Below are positions 37,068 to 45,955 of a stretch of DNA of 64,000 nt, piece after piece. The notes under the pieces are model-generated. The model worked only from the letters and a program-made list of their open reading frames with translations. It made no database searches and was not told where the DNA came from. The stretch comes from TK10-74A sp965217625 (GTDB taxonomy: Bacteria; Chloroflexota; Dehalococcoidia; Bin125), in assembly GCA_965217625.1 (NCBI GenBank), contig OZ244557.1:1612001-1676000 (forward strand). The letters are read 5' to 3'. The number at the start of each line of letters is the position of its first letter. Positions within the stretch are counted from its first letter, which is position 1. A program made the translations under genes and the position numbers.

Positions 37068-38648
37068 CTACGGACGCACGCCCGCCTTCCACACGATGCC
37101 GAGCTGGCTCGAGAGGCTCTCGTAGGCGAGCTCCAGGAAGCGATGGATGTAGGAGCGCGTCTGGCGCGGGTCGATGAGGTCCTCGATGCCGAAGGCCTCC
37201 GCGGTGCGGAAGGGGTCCCGGAACTGGCGCAGGAACGCCTCGATCTCGGCTCGCCGCTTGTCCGGGTCCGGCGCGTTGGCGATGTCCCGCTTGAAGGCGG
37301 CGTCGACGCCGCCCTCGATGGGGATCGATCCCCAGTCCCCGGAGGGCCAGCCGACGCGGTAGTTGAGCGCGCTGGGGTTGGCCGTGGCCTGCCCGGCCAT
37401 GCCGTAGTTCTTGCGCGTGATCACCGTGAAGATCGGCACCTTGGCCATCTGCATGGCCCAGAAGGCGCGCATCCCGTGCCGCAGCGTGCCCGTGCGCTCG
37501 GCCTGGACGCCCAGCATGAAGCCGGGCACGTCGGCCAGGAAGACGACGGGCATGTGGAAGTGGTCGCACAACTCGATGAAGTGGCCCTGCTTGTCGGCCG
37601 ACGCGGCGGTCATCGCCCCGGCCAGCATGCGCGGGTTGTTGGCCACGATGCCCACCGGGTAGCCGCCCACCCGGGCGAGCATGGTGTGCACGGTGACCCC
37701 GTGCTCCGGCTTGATCTCGAAGTAGTCGCCGTCGTCGACGAGCAGCTCCACGACGCGCCGCATGTTGTAGGGGCGCGTGCGCTCGCGCGGCACGATCGAG
37801 AGCAGTTCCTGCTCCTCGCGGTCGGGCGGGTCGCTGCTGGGCAGGACGGGGGGTTGCGAGTAGACGTTTTGGGGGAAGTAGGAGAGGAACTTCTTCATCA
37901 GGGCGATGGCGTCGTACTCGTCGGTCGCGCGATTGTCGACCGCGCCCGAGGTCTTGACGTGCACGTCGGTCCCGCCCAGATCCTCCTTCGTCACGTCCGT
38001 GCCCAGCGCGCGCTTCACCAGCGGCGGCCCGCCGGCGAACATCGACCCCTGCTCGGTCATGACCACGAAGTGCCCCACCATGGCCAGCGCGCCCACCGCG
38101 CCCGCCGACGCGCCGGACATGCTGTAGATGACGGGCACCTCGATGCCCGCGCGGATGTCGGGCCCGAAGGCGTCGAACGAACTCGGCAGGTGGGCGTGTC
38201 CCTCCATGCCCGCGGCCGCCACGTTGGCCCCCGCGCCCTCGTGGAACAGGATCAGCGGGATGCGGTACTCCTTCGCCAGCTCGGCGATGAAGACGCTCTT
38301 GAACCGCTCCTGCTTAATGGAGTCCGCAGCGCCGCCGCCGACCGTGAAGTCGTGCCCGCCGACGGCGACGGGGCGGCCGTCGACCTTGACCAGCCCGCCG
38401 ACGTAGGGCATCGGCTTGAAGTCCTGGAACTCACCGTCCTCGTAGATGCCGGCTCCCGCCAGGCCGCCGATCTCGTGGAAGCTGCCCGGGTCGGCGAGCG
38501 CGTCGATGCGCTCCCGGACGGTGAGCTTGCCCAGCGCGTGCTGGCGGTTGACGCGCTCCTCGCCGCCGAGCTTGAGCGCCAGGCGGCGTCGCAGATTGAG
38601 TTCATCGACTTCGGGCTGCCAGTCGGTTGGGCGTGGGGTGTTGGGCAT
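37068..38648 (-). CDS. Acyl-CoA carboxylase, carboxyltransferase subunit (copy A)
   Basis: The 526-residue protein has both halves of a propionyl/methylcrotonyl-type carboxyltransferase: acyl-CoA pocket FHEGAGANVAAAGMEG near residue 140 and SGASAGAVGALAMVG, then a C-terminal half with IVANNPRMLAGAMTA, FLADVPGFMLGVQAE and GMAGQATANPSALNYRVGWP. It would transfer CO2 from biotin to an acyl-CoA. No biotin carboxylase or carrier gene is in the window. It is a clear tandem duplicate of the gene at 38730-40307. A TATCCT box lies 29 bases before the ATG, so it can be expressed on its own. Confidence 0.92.
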   Translation of the reverse strand: MPNTPRPTDWQPEVDELNLRRRLALKLGGEERVNRQHALGKLTVRERIDALADPGSFHEIGGLAGAGIYEDGEFQDFKPMPYVGGLVKVDGRPVAVGGHDFTVGGGAADSIKQERFKSVFIAELAKEYRIPLILFHEGAGANVAAAGMEGHAHLPSSFDAFGPDIRAGIEVPVIYSMSGASAGAVGALAMVGHFVVMTEQGSMFAGGPPLVKRALGTDVTKEDLGGTDVHVKTSGAVDNRATDEYDAIALMKKFLSYFPQNVYSQPPVLPSSDPPDREEQELLSIVPRERTRPYNMRRVVELLVDDGDYFEIKPEHGVTVHTMLARVGGYPVGIVANNPRMLAGAMTAASADKQGHFIELCDHFHMPVVFLADVPGFMLGVQAERTGTLRHGMRAFWAMQMAKVPIFTVITRKNYGMAGQATANPSALNYRVGWPSGDWGSIPIEGGVDAAFKRDIANAPDPDKRRAEIEAFLRQFRDPFRTAEAFGIEDLIDPRQTRSYIHRFLELAYESLSSQLGIVWKAGVRP

Positions 38649-38677
38649 GTCGGCTCCATCCGTGAAGGGGGATGCCC

Positions 38678-38683
38678 AGGATA
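38678..38683 (-). promoter_or_regulatory. Candidate -10 box (TATCCT) for carboxyltransferase A
   Basis: TATCCT on the minus strand lies 29 nt before ATG 38648. The matching place before copy B (about 40338) reads TACCAT, so the duplicated segment includes a drifting promoter. Confidence 0.4.
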
Positions 38684-38729
38684 GCGCGCGCGCGAATCGC
38701 TCGCGTCCGCGCCGCCCCGCGCGCCCGGC

Positions 38730-40307
38730 CTACGGGCGCACGCCCCCCTTGCGCACGATGCCGAGCTGGCTCGACAGGCTCTCGTAGGAGAGTTCCAGGA
38801 AGCGATGGATGTAGGAGCGCGTCTGGCGGGGGTCGATGATGTCCTCGATGCCGAAGGCCTCCGCCGTGCGGAAGGGGTTGCGGAACTGCAGCAGGTGATC
38901 CTCGATCTCTTTGCGGCGCTTGTCGGGGTCGGGCGCGGCGGCGATCTCGCGCTTGTAGGCCGCCGCGACGCCGCCCTCAATGGGGATCGATCCCCAGTCG
39001 CCGGAGGGCCAGCCGACGCGGTAGTTGAGTGCGCCGGAGTTGGCCGTGGCCTGCCCCGCCATGCCGAAGTTCTTGCGCGTGATGATGGTGAAGACCGGCA
39101 CCGAGGCCATGTACATCGCCCAGTAGGCGCGCATCCCGTGCCGCAGCGTGCCCGTGCGCTCGGCCTGGACGCCCAGCATGAAGCCGGGCACGTCGGCCAG
39201 GAACACGACCGGCATGTGGAAGTGGTCGCACAACTCGATGAAGTGGCCCTGCTTGCCGGCCGACGCGGCCGTCATCGCGCCGGCCAGCATGCGCGGGTTG
39301 TTGGCCACGATGCCCACCGGGTAGCCGCCCACCCGCGCGAGGATCGTGTGCACGGTGGTCGCGAATTCCGGCTGGATCTCGAAGTAGTCGCCGTCGTCGA
39401 CGATCAGCTCCACCACGCGCCGCATGTTGTAGGGCCGCGTGCGCTCGCGCGGCACGATCGAGAGCAGCTCCTGCTCCTCCCGGTCGGGCGGGTCGTTGGT
39501 GGGCCAGACCGGGGGTTGCGCGTAGACGTTGTCGGGGAAGTAGGAGAGGAACTTCTTCATCTGCGCGATGGCGTCGTACTCGTCGCTCGCGCGATTGTCG
39601 ACCGCGCCCGAGACCTTGACGTGCACGTCGGGCCCGCCCAGCTCGTCCTTCGTCACGTCGGCGCCCAGGGCGCGCTTGACCAGCGGCGGCCCGCCGGCGA
39701 AGAGCGACCCCTGCGGCGTCATCACGACGAAGTGCCCCAGCATGGCGTGCGCGGCCACGCCGCCCGCCGCCGCGCCGCCGACGTCGTAGATCACGGGCAC
39801 CTCGACCCCCGCGAGGATGTCGGGCCCGAAGACGTCGTAGGAACTCGGCAGGTGGCCGTGTCCGTCGCCCTCGGCGGCCACGTTGGCCCCGGCGCCCTCG
39901 TGGAACACCATCAGCGGGATGCGGTACTCCCGCGCCATGTCGGCCAGGAAGAGGTTCTTGAACCGCTCCTGCGTGCTGATGTCCGCCGCGCCGCCGGAGA
40001 TCGTGAAGTCGTGCCCCCCGACGACGACGCGGCGGCCGTCGACCTTGGCCAGCCCGCCGATGTAGGGCAGCGGCGTGAAGTCCTGGAACGCGCCGTCCTC
40101 GTAGATGCCGTACCCCGCCAGCCCGCCGATCTCGTGGAACGTGCCGGGGTCGGCGAGCGCGTCGATGCGCTCCCGGATGGTGAGCTTGCCCATCTCGTGC
40201 TGGCGGGTGACGCGCTCTTCCCCGCCGAGCTTGAGCGCCAGGCGGCGGCGCATGTTGAGTTCATCGACTTCGGGCTGCCAGTCGGTGGGACGGGGGGAGG
40301 TGGGCAT
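38730..40307 (-). CDS. Acyl-CoA carboxylase, carboxyltransferase subunit (copy B)
   Basis: The 525-residue protein is closely similar to copy A over its full length, roughly four of five residues by eye. Both share PRPTDWQPEVDELN at the start, FLADVPGFMLGVQAE and the SYESLSSQLGIV end. Differences cluster in residues 70-200, for example VAAEGDGHGHLPSSYDVFGP and VGGAAAGGVAAHAML, near the acyl-CoA pocket. That suggests the copies prefer different acyl chains. Copy A lies 81 bases downstream on the same strand. No biotin-bearing subunit is nearby. Confidence 0.92.
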   Translation of the reverse strand: MPTSPRPTDWQPEVDELNMRRRLALKLGGEERVTRQHEMGKLTIRERIDALADPGTFHEIGGLAGYGIYEDGAFQDFTPLPYIGGLAKVDGRRVVVGGHDFTISGGAADISTQERFKNLFLADMAREYRIPLMVFHEGAGANVAAEGDGHGHLPSSYDVFGPDILAGVEVPVIYDVGGAAAGGVAAHAMLGHFVVMTPQGSLFAGGPPLVKRALGADVTKDELGGPDVHVKVSGAVDNRASDEYDAIAQMKKFLSYFPDNVYAQPPVWPTNDPPDREEQELLSIVPRERTRPYNMRRVVELIVDDGDYFEIQPEFATTVHTILARVGGYPVGIVANNPRMLAGAMTAASAGKQGHFIELCDHFHMPVVFLADVPGFMLGVQAERTGTLRHGMRAYWAMYMASVPVFTIITRKNFGMAGQATANSGALNYRVGWPSGDWGSIPIEGGVAAAYKREIAAAPDPDKRRKEIEDHLLQFRNPFRTAEAFGIEDIIDPRQTRSYIHRFLELSYESLSSQLGIVRKGGVRP

Positions 40308-40407
40308 GTCGGCTCCGTTCTAGAAGAGGGATCGCCATGGTAGCGGGCGCGCGCGACTCGCTCGCGCCCGCGCCGGGACCGGGGGGGTCGCGCTGGCCCG
40401 CGAACGG

Positions 40408-41217
40408 CTATTCCTCGACCACCCGCTCCTCGAACATCGACGTGCGCCCGCCATCGACGACCAGATCGTGGGCGTTCACGAAGCGGCCGGCGTCGCTGGC
40501 CAGGTACAGCGCGGCCTCGGCGATGTCGTCGGCCAGGCCCGACCTGCGCATCGGGCTCGCCTTGGCGAGGTTGCGCTGCAGCTTCGCCATCTTGCGCGCG
40601 TTCTCCTCGTCGCTGAGGGTGTTCGCGCGCTCCGAGCCGCCCCAGAAGATCGGCGTGGCGATGGCGCCGGGCGAGATCACGTTGACGCGGATGCCGTACG
40701 GCCCCAGCTCGACGCCGGCCAGCTTGGAGTAGTGCGTCACGGCGGCCTTGATCGCCGAGTAGAGCAGGTCCCCCTGCCGGTAGCGCAGCCCCGCGATGCT
40801 GGAGTTGTTGATGATCGCCCCGCCGCCGTTGGCCTTCATCGGCTCGACGGCGTAGCGAATCCCCAGCATCACGCTCGACAGCAGCAGCCGCACGCCCTCC
40901 TCGATCTGCTCTGCGCTGATCGTGTCCAGCGTCGTGCGCACGCCGGCCCCGGCGTTGTTGAACAGCACGTCGAGCTTGCCGAAGCGCTCGAGCGTGGTGT
41001 CGACCGAGGCGGCGATGTCGGCCTCCCGGGTCACGTCGGCGCGCACGTAGACGCAGTGCTCGCCCAGGCGATCGGCGATGCCCGCGCCCTTCGCCTCGGA
41101 GCGGCCGGTGATCACCACCCGCGCCCCCTCGGCGACGAACAACGCCGCCGTCGCCTCGCCGATGCCGCTCGTCCCGCCCGTGATCAGCGCGACCTTGTCT
41201 TGCAGTCGATTGCCCAT
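40408..41217 (-). CDS. Short-chain dehydrogenase/reductase
   Basis: The 269-residue Rossmann enzyme has the cofactor motif TGGTSGIG (13-20), the NNAGAG structural motif near 90 and the catalytic Tyr-x3-Lys in LLYSAIKAAV. VNVISPGAIATPIFWGG is the usual substrate-loop region. It probably uses NAD(P)H on a hydroxy- or keto-compound, specificity unknown. It has the same fold and similar N-terminus (GNRLQDKVALITGG) as the SDR at 60718-61563. A TACACT box stands 41 bases upstream. Confidence 0.9.
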   Translation of the reverse strand: MGNRLQDKVALITGGTSGIGEATAALFVAEGARVVITGRSEAKGAGIADRLGEHCVYVRADVTREADIAASVDTTLERFGKLDVLFNNAGAGVRTTLDTISAEQIEEGVRLLLSSVMLGIRYAVEPMKANGGGAIINNSSIAGLRYRQGDLLYSAIKAAVTHYSKLAGVELGPYGIRVNVISPGAIATPIFWGGSERANTLSDEENARKMAKLQRNLAKASPMRRSGLADDIAEAALYLASDAGRFVNAHDLVVDGGRTSMFEERVVEE

Positions 41218-41258
41218 GCCGATGCTCCTCCTGAACGCCGTTCCTGGATACCGCGTCG

Positions 41259-41264
41259 AGTGTA
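41259..41264 (-). promoter_or_regulatory. Candidate -10 box (TACACT) for SDR gene
   Basis: TACACT on the minus strand is 41 nt before ATG 41217. A CAGGAGGAGC ribosome site follows it. No -35 match is visible. Confidence 0.35.
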
Positions 41265-41281
41265 CCGGTGCGGGCGCGGGC

Positions 41282-41407
41282 CCTCACCCCCTCACCCTCT
41301 CTCCAATGCGTGGAGAGGGGGGACCAGAAGCGCATGCGATCAACCCGCCCCTCTGCGAGTTCCCCCTCTCCATTGCTCTGCAATGGAGAGGGGGACAGGG
41401 GGTGAGG
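41282..41407. repeat. 126-bp MITE-like element with 11-bp inverted ends and internal hairpins
   Basis: The ends are CCTCACCCCCT (41282-41292) and its complement (41397-41407). Inside are two hairpins: one around 41297-41320 (CTCTCCA stem) and a perfect 15-bp stem with a 3-base loop at 41362-41394 (CCCCCTCTCCATTGC). It fills the gap between the SDR start and the permease stop. It carries no coding sequence. A related 15-mer occurs at 46073. No target-site duplication was resolved. Confidence 0.65.
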
Positions 41408-41410
41408 TTC

Positions 41411-42349
41411 CTACCGGATATTCCGCAGGCGTGGATCGAAGGCGTCGCGGACGCCGTCGCCCACGAAGTTGAAGGCCACCACCATCAGGATAATCGCGGC
41501 CGCCGGCCCGAGCATCGGCCAGCCGTTCCGACGGATCAGCGTCTCGTAGCCGCTCGACACCATGCTGCCCCAGGCGGGCGTGGGCTCTTGCACGCCCGCG
41601 CCGATGAAGCTGAGCCCCGCTTCGACGAGGATGACGCTCGCGGCCGAGAGCGAGGCCAGCACCAGGATCGGCGCGACCACGTTGGGCAGCAGGTGCCGCC
41701 GCATGATCCGCGCCGGCGTGGCGCCCACCGCCCGCGCCGCCTCGACGTACACCTCCCCCTTGATCGACAGCACCACGCCCCGCGTCAGCCGGGCGTAGGC
41801 TGGCGACCAGACGATCCCGATGATGATCATCGAGTTGGTGATCGACGGCCCCAGCGCGCCGGTCACGGCCAGGATCAGGATCAGCCCGGGCAGCGCCATC
41901 ACCGCATCGACCATGCGCATGATCACCAGCTCGTCCAGCTTGCCGCCGATGTAGCCCGAGATCAGTCCCAGGGGGACGCCGACCGCGATCGAGATGCCGA
42001 TCGCCGCGAGCACGATCTGCCAAGCGATTCGGGCGCCGAAGATCGTACGGCTGAGCACATCGCGGCCCTGCGCATCGGTGCCGAGGAGGTGATCCCAGCT
42101 CGGCGGCTGGAAGAGCGCTTCGCGCGTCAGCTCGATTTGCAGCGGATCGGCCGGCGCGATCCACGGCGCGAAGGCCGCCACGATGCCGAAGCCGAACAGC
42201 AGCAGCGCGCCCACGACGGCGGGCCGGTTGCGCACGTAGACCCGCACGATCGGCGCCGCCTCCCGGACCACCCCCGACGTGCGCAGGCGATGCAGCAGAC
42301 CCGGCCATCCCGCCGGTTCGCCGCCCGGCGTCTTGACGATCGCGGTCAT
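41411..42349 (-). CDS. Peptide/nickel-type ABC transporter permease, DppC family
   Basis: The 312-residue protein has the DppC pattern: a cytoplasmic N-terminus, a first helix (AVVGALLLFGFGIVAAFAPW), LLGTDAQGRDVLSR, and the EAA loop EAARAVGATPARIMRRHLLPN that contacts the ATPases. About six helices. It forms the membrane pore with the DppB protein, whose gene it overlaps by 4 bases. No ATPase gene lies beside it, so it uses one elsewhere. ATG 42349. Confidence 0.93.
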   Translation of the reverse strand: MTAIVKTPGGEPAGWPGLLHRLRTSGVVREAAPIVRVYVRNRPAVVGALLLFGFGIVAAFAPWIAPADPLQIELTREALFQPPSWDHLLGTDAQGRDVLSRTIFGARIAWQIVLAAIGISIAVGVPLGLISGYIGGKLDELVIMRMVDAVMALPGLILILAVTGALGPSITNSMIIIGIVWSPAYARLTRGVVLSIKGEVYVEAARAVGATPARIMRRHLLPNVVAPILVLASLSAASVILVEAGLSFIGAGVQEPTPAWGSMVSSGYETLIRRNGWPMLGPAAAIILMVVAFNFVGDGVRDAFDPRLRNIR

Positions 42350-43308
42350 GTGCCGCCATCCGCCCCGAGCCGGACGCGCGGATCGAACAGCGGGTAGGAG
42401 AGATCCACCAGGAGGTTGACCAGGATGACCGCGGCGGCGAAGAACATCGTCGTGTTTTGCACGATGGCGTAGTCCTGCGTCTCAACGACCGACTCGACGA
42501 ACAGGCGTCCCATGCCCGGGATGTTGAAGACGGTCTCGGTGATCACCGCGCCGCTGAAGATCAGCCCGGCCTGGAAGCCGAATACCGTGACGATTGGGAT
42601 CAGCGCGTTACGCAGTCCGTGGCGGACGAGGACGACCCGCCCGGCCAGCCCCTTGGCCCGCGCCGTGCGGATGTAGTCGTCGTTGAGCACGTTGATCATC
42701 GCCGAGCGCGTCTGGCGCATCAGCAGCGTCGTCGCGGTCAGCGAGATGGCGATGACGGGCAGCGCCATGTGCTTCAGGTTGTCGACCGGATCCTCCCAGA
42801 GGGGGACGTAGCCGACGACCGGGAACCAGCCGAACTCCAGGCTCAACACGATCACCAACGCGATGCCGGTGAGAAACTCGGGAATCGAACTGCCGACGAT
42901 CATCATTGTACTGGCGGCGACCTCCGTCCTCGAGCCCGGCCGCAATGCGGCCAGCACCCCCACCGGGATCGCGACCCCGATGACCACCATCAGGCTGAGG
43001 ATGCCCAACTCCATCGTCGCCGGCGCCCGCCGCGCGAAGGTCTCGGTGATCGGGACATCGCCAATCAGCGACCCGCCCAGTTCGCCCTGCAGGGCGTTGA
43101 AGATCCAGTCGCCGTAGCGCTCCACTAACGGGCGATTCAGGCCCGTCCGCTCCCGGAACGCCTCAACCTGTTCGGGCGTCCCATACTGGCCGAAGACGCC
43201 CGCCGCCGGGTCGCCCGGCAGCACGTTCATCAGCCAGAAGACCAGCACGCTGATCACCCAGAGGATGACGAGCGACGAGATGATCCGCGTCGTGATGTAG
43301 CGCAGCAT
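42346..43308 (-). CDS. Peptide/nickel-type ABC transporter permease, DppB family
   Basis: The 320-residue protein begins MLRYITTRIISSLVILWVIS and has the DppB EAA loop YIRTARAKGLAGRVVLVRHGLRN, with six helices. It pairs with the DppC protein downstream. The gene is followed upstream (genomically 43309-43431) by a palindromic repeat and then the binding-protein gene, all on the minus strand, forming a binding protein - permease - permease operon. Confidence 0.93.
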   Translation of the reverse strand: MLRYITTRIISSLVILWVISVLVFWLMNVLPGDPAAGVFGQYGTPEQVEAFRERTGLNRPLVERYGDWIFNALQGELGGSLIGDVPITETFARRAPATMELGILSLMVVIGVAIPVGVLAALRPGSRTEVAASTMMIVGSSIPEFLTGIALVIVLSLEFGWFPVVGYVPLWEDPVDNLKHMALPVIAISLTATTLLMRQTRSAMINVLNDDYIRTARAKGLAGRVVLVRHGLRNALIPIVTVFGFQAGLIFSGAVITETVFNIPGMGRLFVESVVETQDYAIVQNTTMFFAAAVILVNLLVDLSYPLFDPRVRLGADGGT

Positions 43309-43355
43309 CGGTGACTAATGCCTCACTACAACGTTCCGTGACGCCCGCGCGAAGA

Positions 43356-43413
43356 GGGCAGCCACAAGGGCTGCCCCTACATGAATTCGTAGGGGCGACC
43401 CTTGTGGTCGCCC
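43356..43413. repeat. 58-bp nested inverted repeat (REP/BIME-like)
   Basis: Two 25-base arms (43356-43380 and 43389-43413) are inverted copies, matching at 21 of 25 positions, around an 8-base loop ATGAATTC. Each arm is itself a hairpin (GGGCAGCC-ACAA-GGGCTGCCC type). It lies between the binding-protein stop and dppB start. In operons such elements often stabilise the upstream message. No ORF is within it. Confidence 0.6.
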
Positions 43414-43431
43414 TCCTTGGCACGTCTCCAA

Positions 43432-45882
43432 TCAGACGTTGTTGAGCCAGACGTACTTGGAGCCACTTCCCCTGGGCAAGCCAAAGAAGGGAATGATCTC
43501 GAACCCTTCCATATGCCCCTGCGTCGCGTACGCGGAGGGCCACTGGAGCTTGTCGATCTGCAGCATGTTCTCCTCGAACGCCTCCCAGACCTTGGCATAC
43601 AGCGGGATGCGGTCCTCCTGGGTGGCCGGCTTGGCGGCCGCCAAGACCAGTTCTTGGGTGCGGTGAAGCTCGGCCAGCACTTCGTCGTTGGGATTCTGGC
43701 TCAGATCGGCCGGGCCTGTCCCCGAGCCGTCGGTCGCGCCGTACATTGCCCCCAGGAACGTCTGGAACTGCGCACCGAGGGTCGGGTGGGGGTCGAACGG
43801 CGACTCCCACGAGAGCGTCGCGGTCGTCCAGGGTCCACTCCCCCCTCCTTCAATTTGGAAGTCGGGGATGATACGCGGGACGATTTCCGCAAAGCTGCCC
43901 GCGATGAACTGAAGGTCAATCCCGACTTCGCGCAACTGCGAGTTGAGCGGCTCGGTGACGATGCGCTGAGCCTGGTTGTCGTAGCTGAGCATGATGCCGG
44001 TGACCCCGTCGCCGTAGCCGGCGGCGTCCATCAGTTCGTGAGCCATCTGCTTGTCGTGCCCCGGGAAATAGCTCTTGTCCCCGGGCAACGCCCAACTCTC
44101 CGTCGACGTCGGCGCCCGGGACGGCTTGCCCGCCCCATCAAAGGCGGCAACGTTCAGCGCGTCGCGGTCGATCGCCCGGTTGTACGCGTGGCGCATGCGC
44201 GGATCGCGGAAGACGTTGTATCCCTCAGCAGCCGGATTCAGGTTGAACCACCCGTTCGACCAGATCTGATGCGTGTCCGTAATCACCTTGCGGCCGTCAG
44301 CTTCCAGCTCCGCCTTGAAGTCGGCGGGGATCCCCCCGGGCGGGGGGGTGAAGTCCAAGTCCCCATTGAGAAAGGCGTTCAGCGCCGTGTTGTCGTCGGC
44401 AAACAAGTGAACCTCGTAGCGGTCAATGTGGACGTTCTCGCTGTCCCAGTAACCGTCCCAGCGCTCCCCGGTCCAACTCTCGCCCGGCACTTCCTCCACC
44501 AACTTCATTGCGCCGGCGCCGACCGGATTCGTCGCGACATCGTCGAAGTTCTGCGGCGAGATCAGCAGGCTCGTGCCCGGGTACGCCTGGAAGAAGGACA
44601 CTGTCGGACCGAAGGGCTCGCTGTTGACCATCTGCCAGGTCCGGTCATCGGTCGCCGCCATGGTGGCTGCTCTGGCAATCCCTTCCGCGACGAGCCCGAC
44701 GGCCTCTGTGGCTTGGATGCGTTCCATGTTGAGCTGCACCGCGTTGGCGTCGACCGGCGCGCCGTCTTGGAAGATCGCGCCGTCACGCATCGTGAAGAGG
44801 TAGGTGACGTCGTCGGGAATCTCGAGTGCGCTCGCCAGCTCCGGCCTCACCGCCGCCGAGTCGTCAAAGCCGAGCATCCGGTCGAAGATGTGGCTGTGGT
44901 GGTGCCACGCATGGCCGGAGGTTACCTGGTGCGTGTCCCAGCCAACGCCGCTTGTCGCCGGATGTACGTGCCGGTGCGTCCGCACTGTGCCGCCCCGGCG
45001 GGGGCCGGCGGTCGCCACCGCCTGCTCCTCCTCCTCTTCCGCCGCCATGGCGGCGCTCTCGGCGGCCTCCTGGGCCGCGTCGGCGGCCTCTTCGGCGGCC
45101 GCGACGGCCGCGGCGGCGGTCTCGGCCGCGGCTTCGGCGACGGCCTCGGCGGTGGCGGCGGTCTCCGCGGCGGTGGCGGCGGTCTCCGCGGCGGTGGCGG
45201 CGGCCTGGCCCGCGGCGGCGGACGCCTCCCCGGCGGCGGCCGCGGCGGCCGCCGCCGCCTCAGCGGCCTCGTCGATGGCGGCCTGGGCGGCCTCCGCGGT
45301 GGCCGTGCCGGCCTCGACCGCGGCGGCCGCGTCGCGGGCGGCCTGGGCGGCGGCCTCGGCCGCCTCGGAGGCGGCAGCGGCGACGGCCGCGGCAGCCTGA
45401 TCACCGGCCGCGGATGCGGCGGCGGCCGCGTCGGCGGCAGCCGCGGCGGCGGCTTCGGCGGCGGCGGCCGCGTTGGCGGCGTCCTCCGATTCGGCCGCCT
45501 CGGCGGCCAGGGCCGCAGCCGCATCGGCGGCGCTGGCCGCCTGCGCGGCGGCGTCGGAGGCTTCGCCGGCGGCGTCGGAGGCTTCGCCGGCGGCGGCGGC
45601 CGCGTCGGCCGCAGCGTCTGCCGCCTCGGCCGCGACCGCAGCTGCGGCCTCGGATTCGGCGGCGCGCGCATCCCCGGCGGCGACGGCCGCGGCGGCGGCC
45701 TCCTCCGCGGCCGCGGCGGCGCGTTCGGCGGCGGCGGCCCCAGCGTCGGGCTCGTCGTCGTCGCCGCAGCCGACGAGCGCCAGCCCGGCGGCTCCAACGC
45801 CCGCTTTGGCGCTGGCTCCCAACATGGTGCGACGCGAGATCTTTCGCTGTCGCAGGGCGGTCCAATGGTTCCTGGCGCTCAT
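43432..45882 (-). CDS. Family 5 solute-binding lipoprotein with long Ala-rich stalk
   Basis: The 816-residue protein has a Tat-like SRRTMLG and a lipobox ending at Cys39 (LALVGC), so it is an exported lipoprotein. Residues about 47-290 are almost only Ala with Glu, Asp and a few Ser, Gly or Val, which would form a long helix or coiled coil. An Arg-Arg-Gly-Gly then leads into a His-rich stretch (TH, HVH, WHHHSH, nine His in about 40 residues) and the SBP family 5 domain (MRDGAIFQDGAPVDANAVQL and on). Typical members are about 550 residues. ATG 45882 has AAAGGAA upstream. It feeds the DppB/DppC permeases. Confidence 0.88.
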   Translation of the reverse strand: MSARNHWTALRQRKISRRTMLGASAKAGVGAAGLALVGCGDDDEPDAGAAAAERAAAAAEEAAAAAVAAGDARAAESEAAAAVAAEAADAAADAAAAAGEASDAAGEASDAAAQAASAADAAAALAAEAAESEDAANAAAAAEAAAAAAADAAAAASAAGDQAAAAVAAAASEAAEAAAQAARDAAAAVEAGTATAEAAQAAIDEAAEAAAAAAAAAGEASAAAGQAAATAAETAATAAETAATAEAVAEAAAETAAAAVAAAEEAADAAQEAAESAAMAAEEEEEQAVATAGPRRGGTVRTHRHVHPATSGVGWDTHQVTSGHAWHHHSHIFDRMLGFDDSAAVRPELASALEIPDDVTYLFTMRDGAIFQDGAPVDANAVQLNMERIQATEAVGLVAEGIARAATMAATDDRTWQMVNSEPFGPTVSFFQAYPGTSLLISPQNFDDVATNPVGAGAMKLVEEVPGESWTGERWDGYWDSENVHIDRYEVHLFADDNTALNAFLNGDLDFTPPPGGIPADFKAELEADGRKVITDTHQIWSNGWFNLNPAAEGYNVFRDPRMRHAYNRAIDRDALNVAAFDGAGKPSRAPTSTESWALPGDKSYFPGHDKQMAHELMDAAGYGDGVTGIMLSYDNQAQRIVTEPLNSQLREVGIDLQFIAGSFAEIVPRIIPDFQIEGGGSGPWTTATLSWESPFDPHPTLGAQFQTFLGAMYGATDGSGTGPADLSQNPNDEVLAELHRTQELVLAAAKPATQEDRIPLYAKVWEAFEENMLQIDKLQWPSAYATQGHMEGFEIIPFFGLPRGSGSKYVWLNNV

Positions 45883-45945
45883 GACATGTTCCTTTCCGGT
45901 ACCCGGCTGTCCCTTTGTGGGACCGCTCGGTGCACGAGCTTTCAT

Positions 45946-45951
45946 AGTATA
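45946..45951 (-). promoter_or_regulatory. -10 box (TATACT) of the binding-protein gene
   Basis: TATACT on the minus strand is the best -10 match in the window. It is 4 bases from the C21 tract (read on this strand) and 63 bases before the ATG at 45882. The place for a -35 box falls in the homopolymer. Confidence 0.55.
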
Positions 45952-45955
45952 GATC

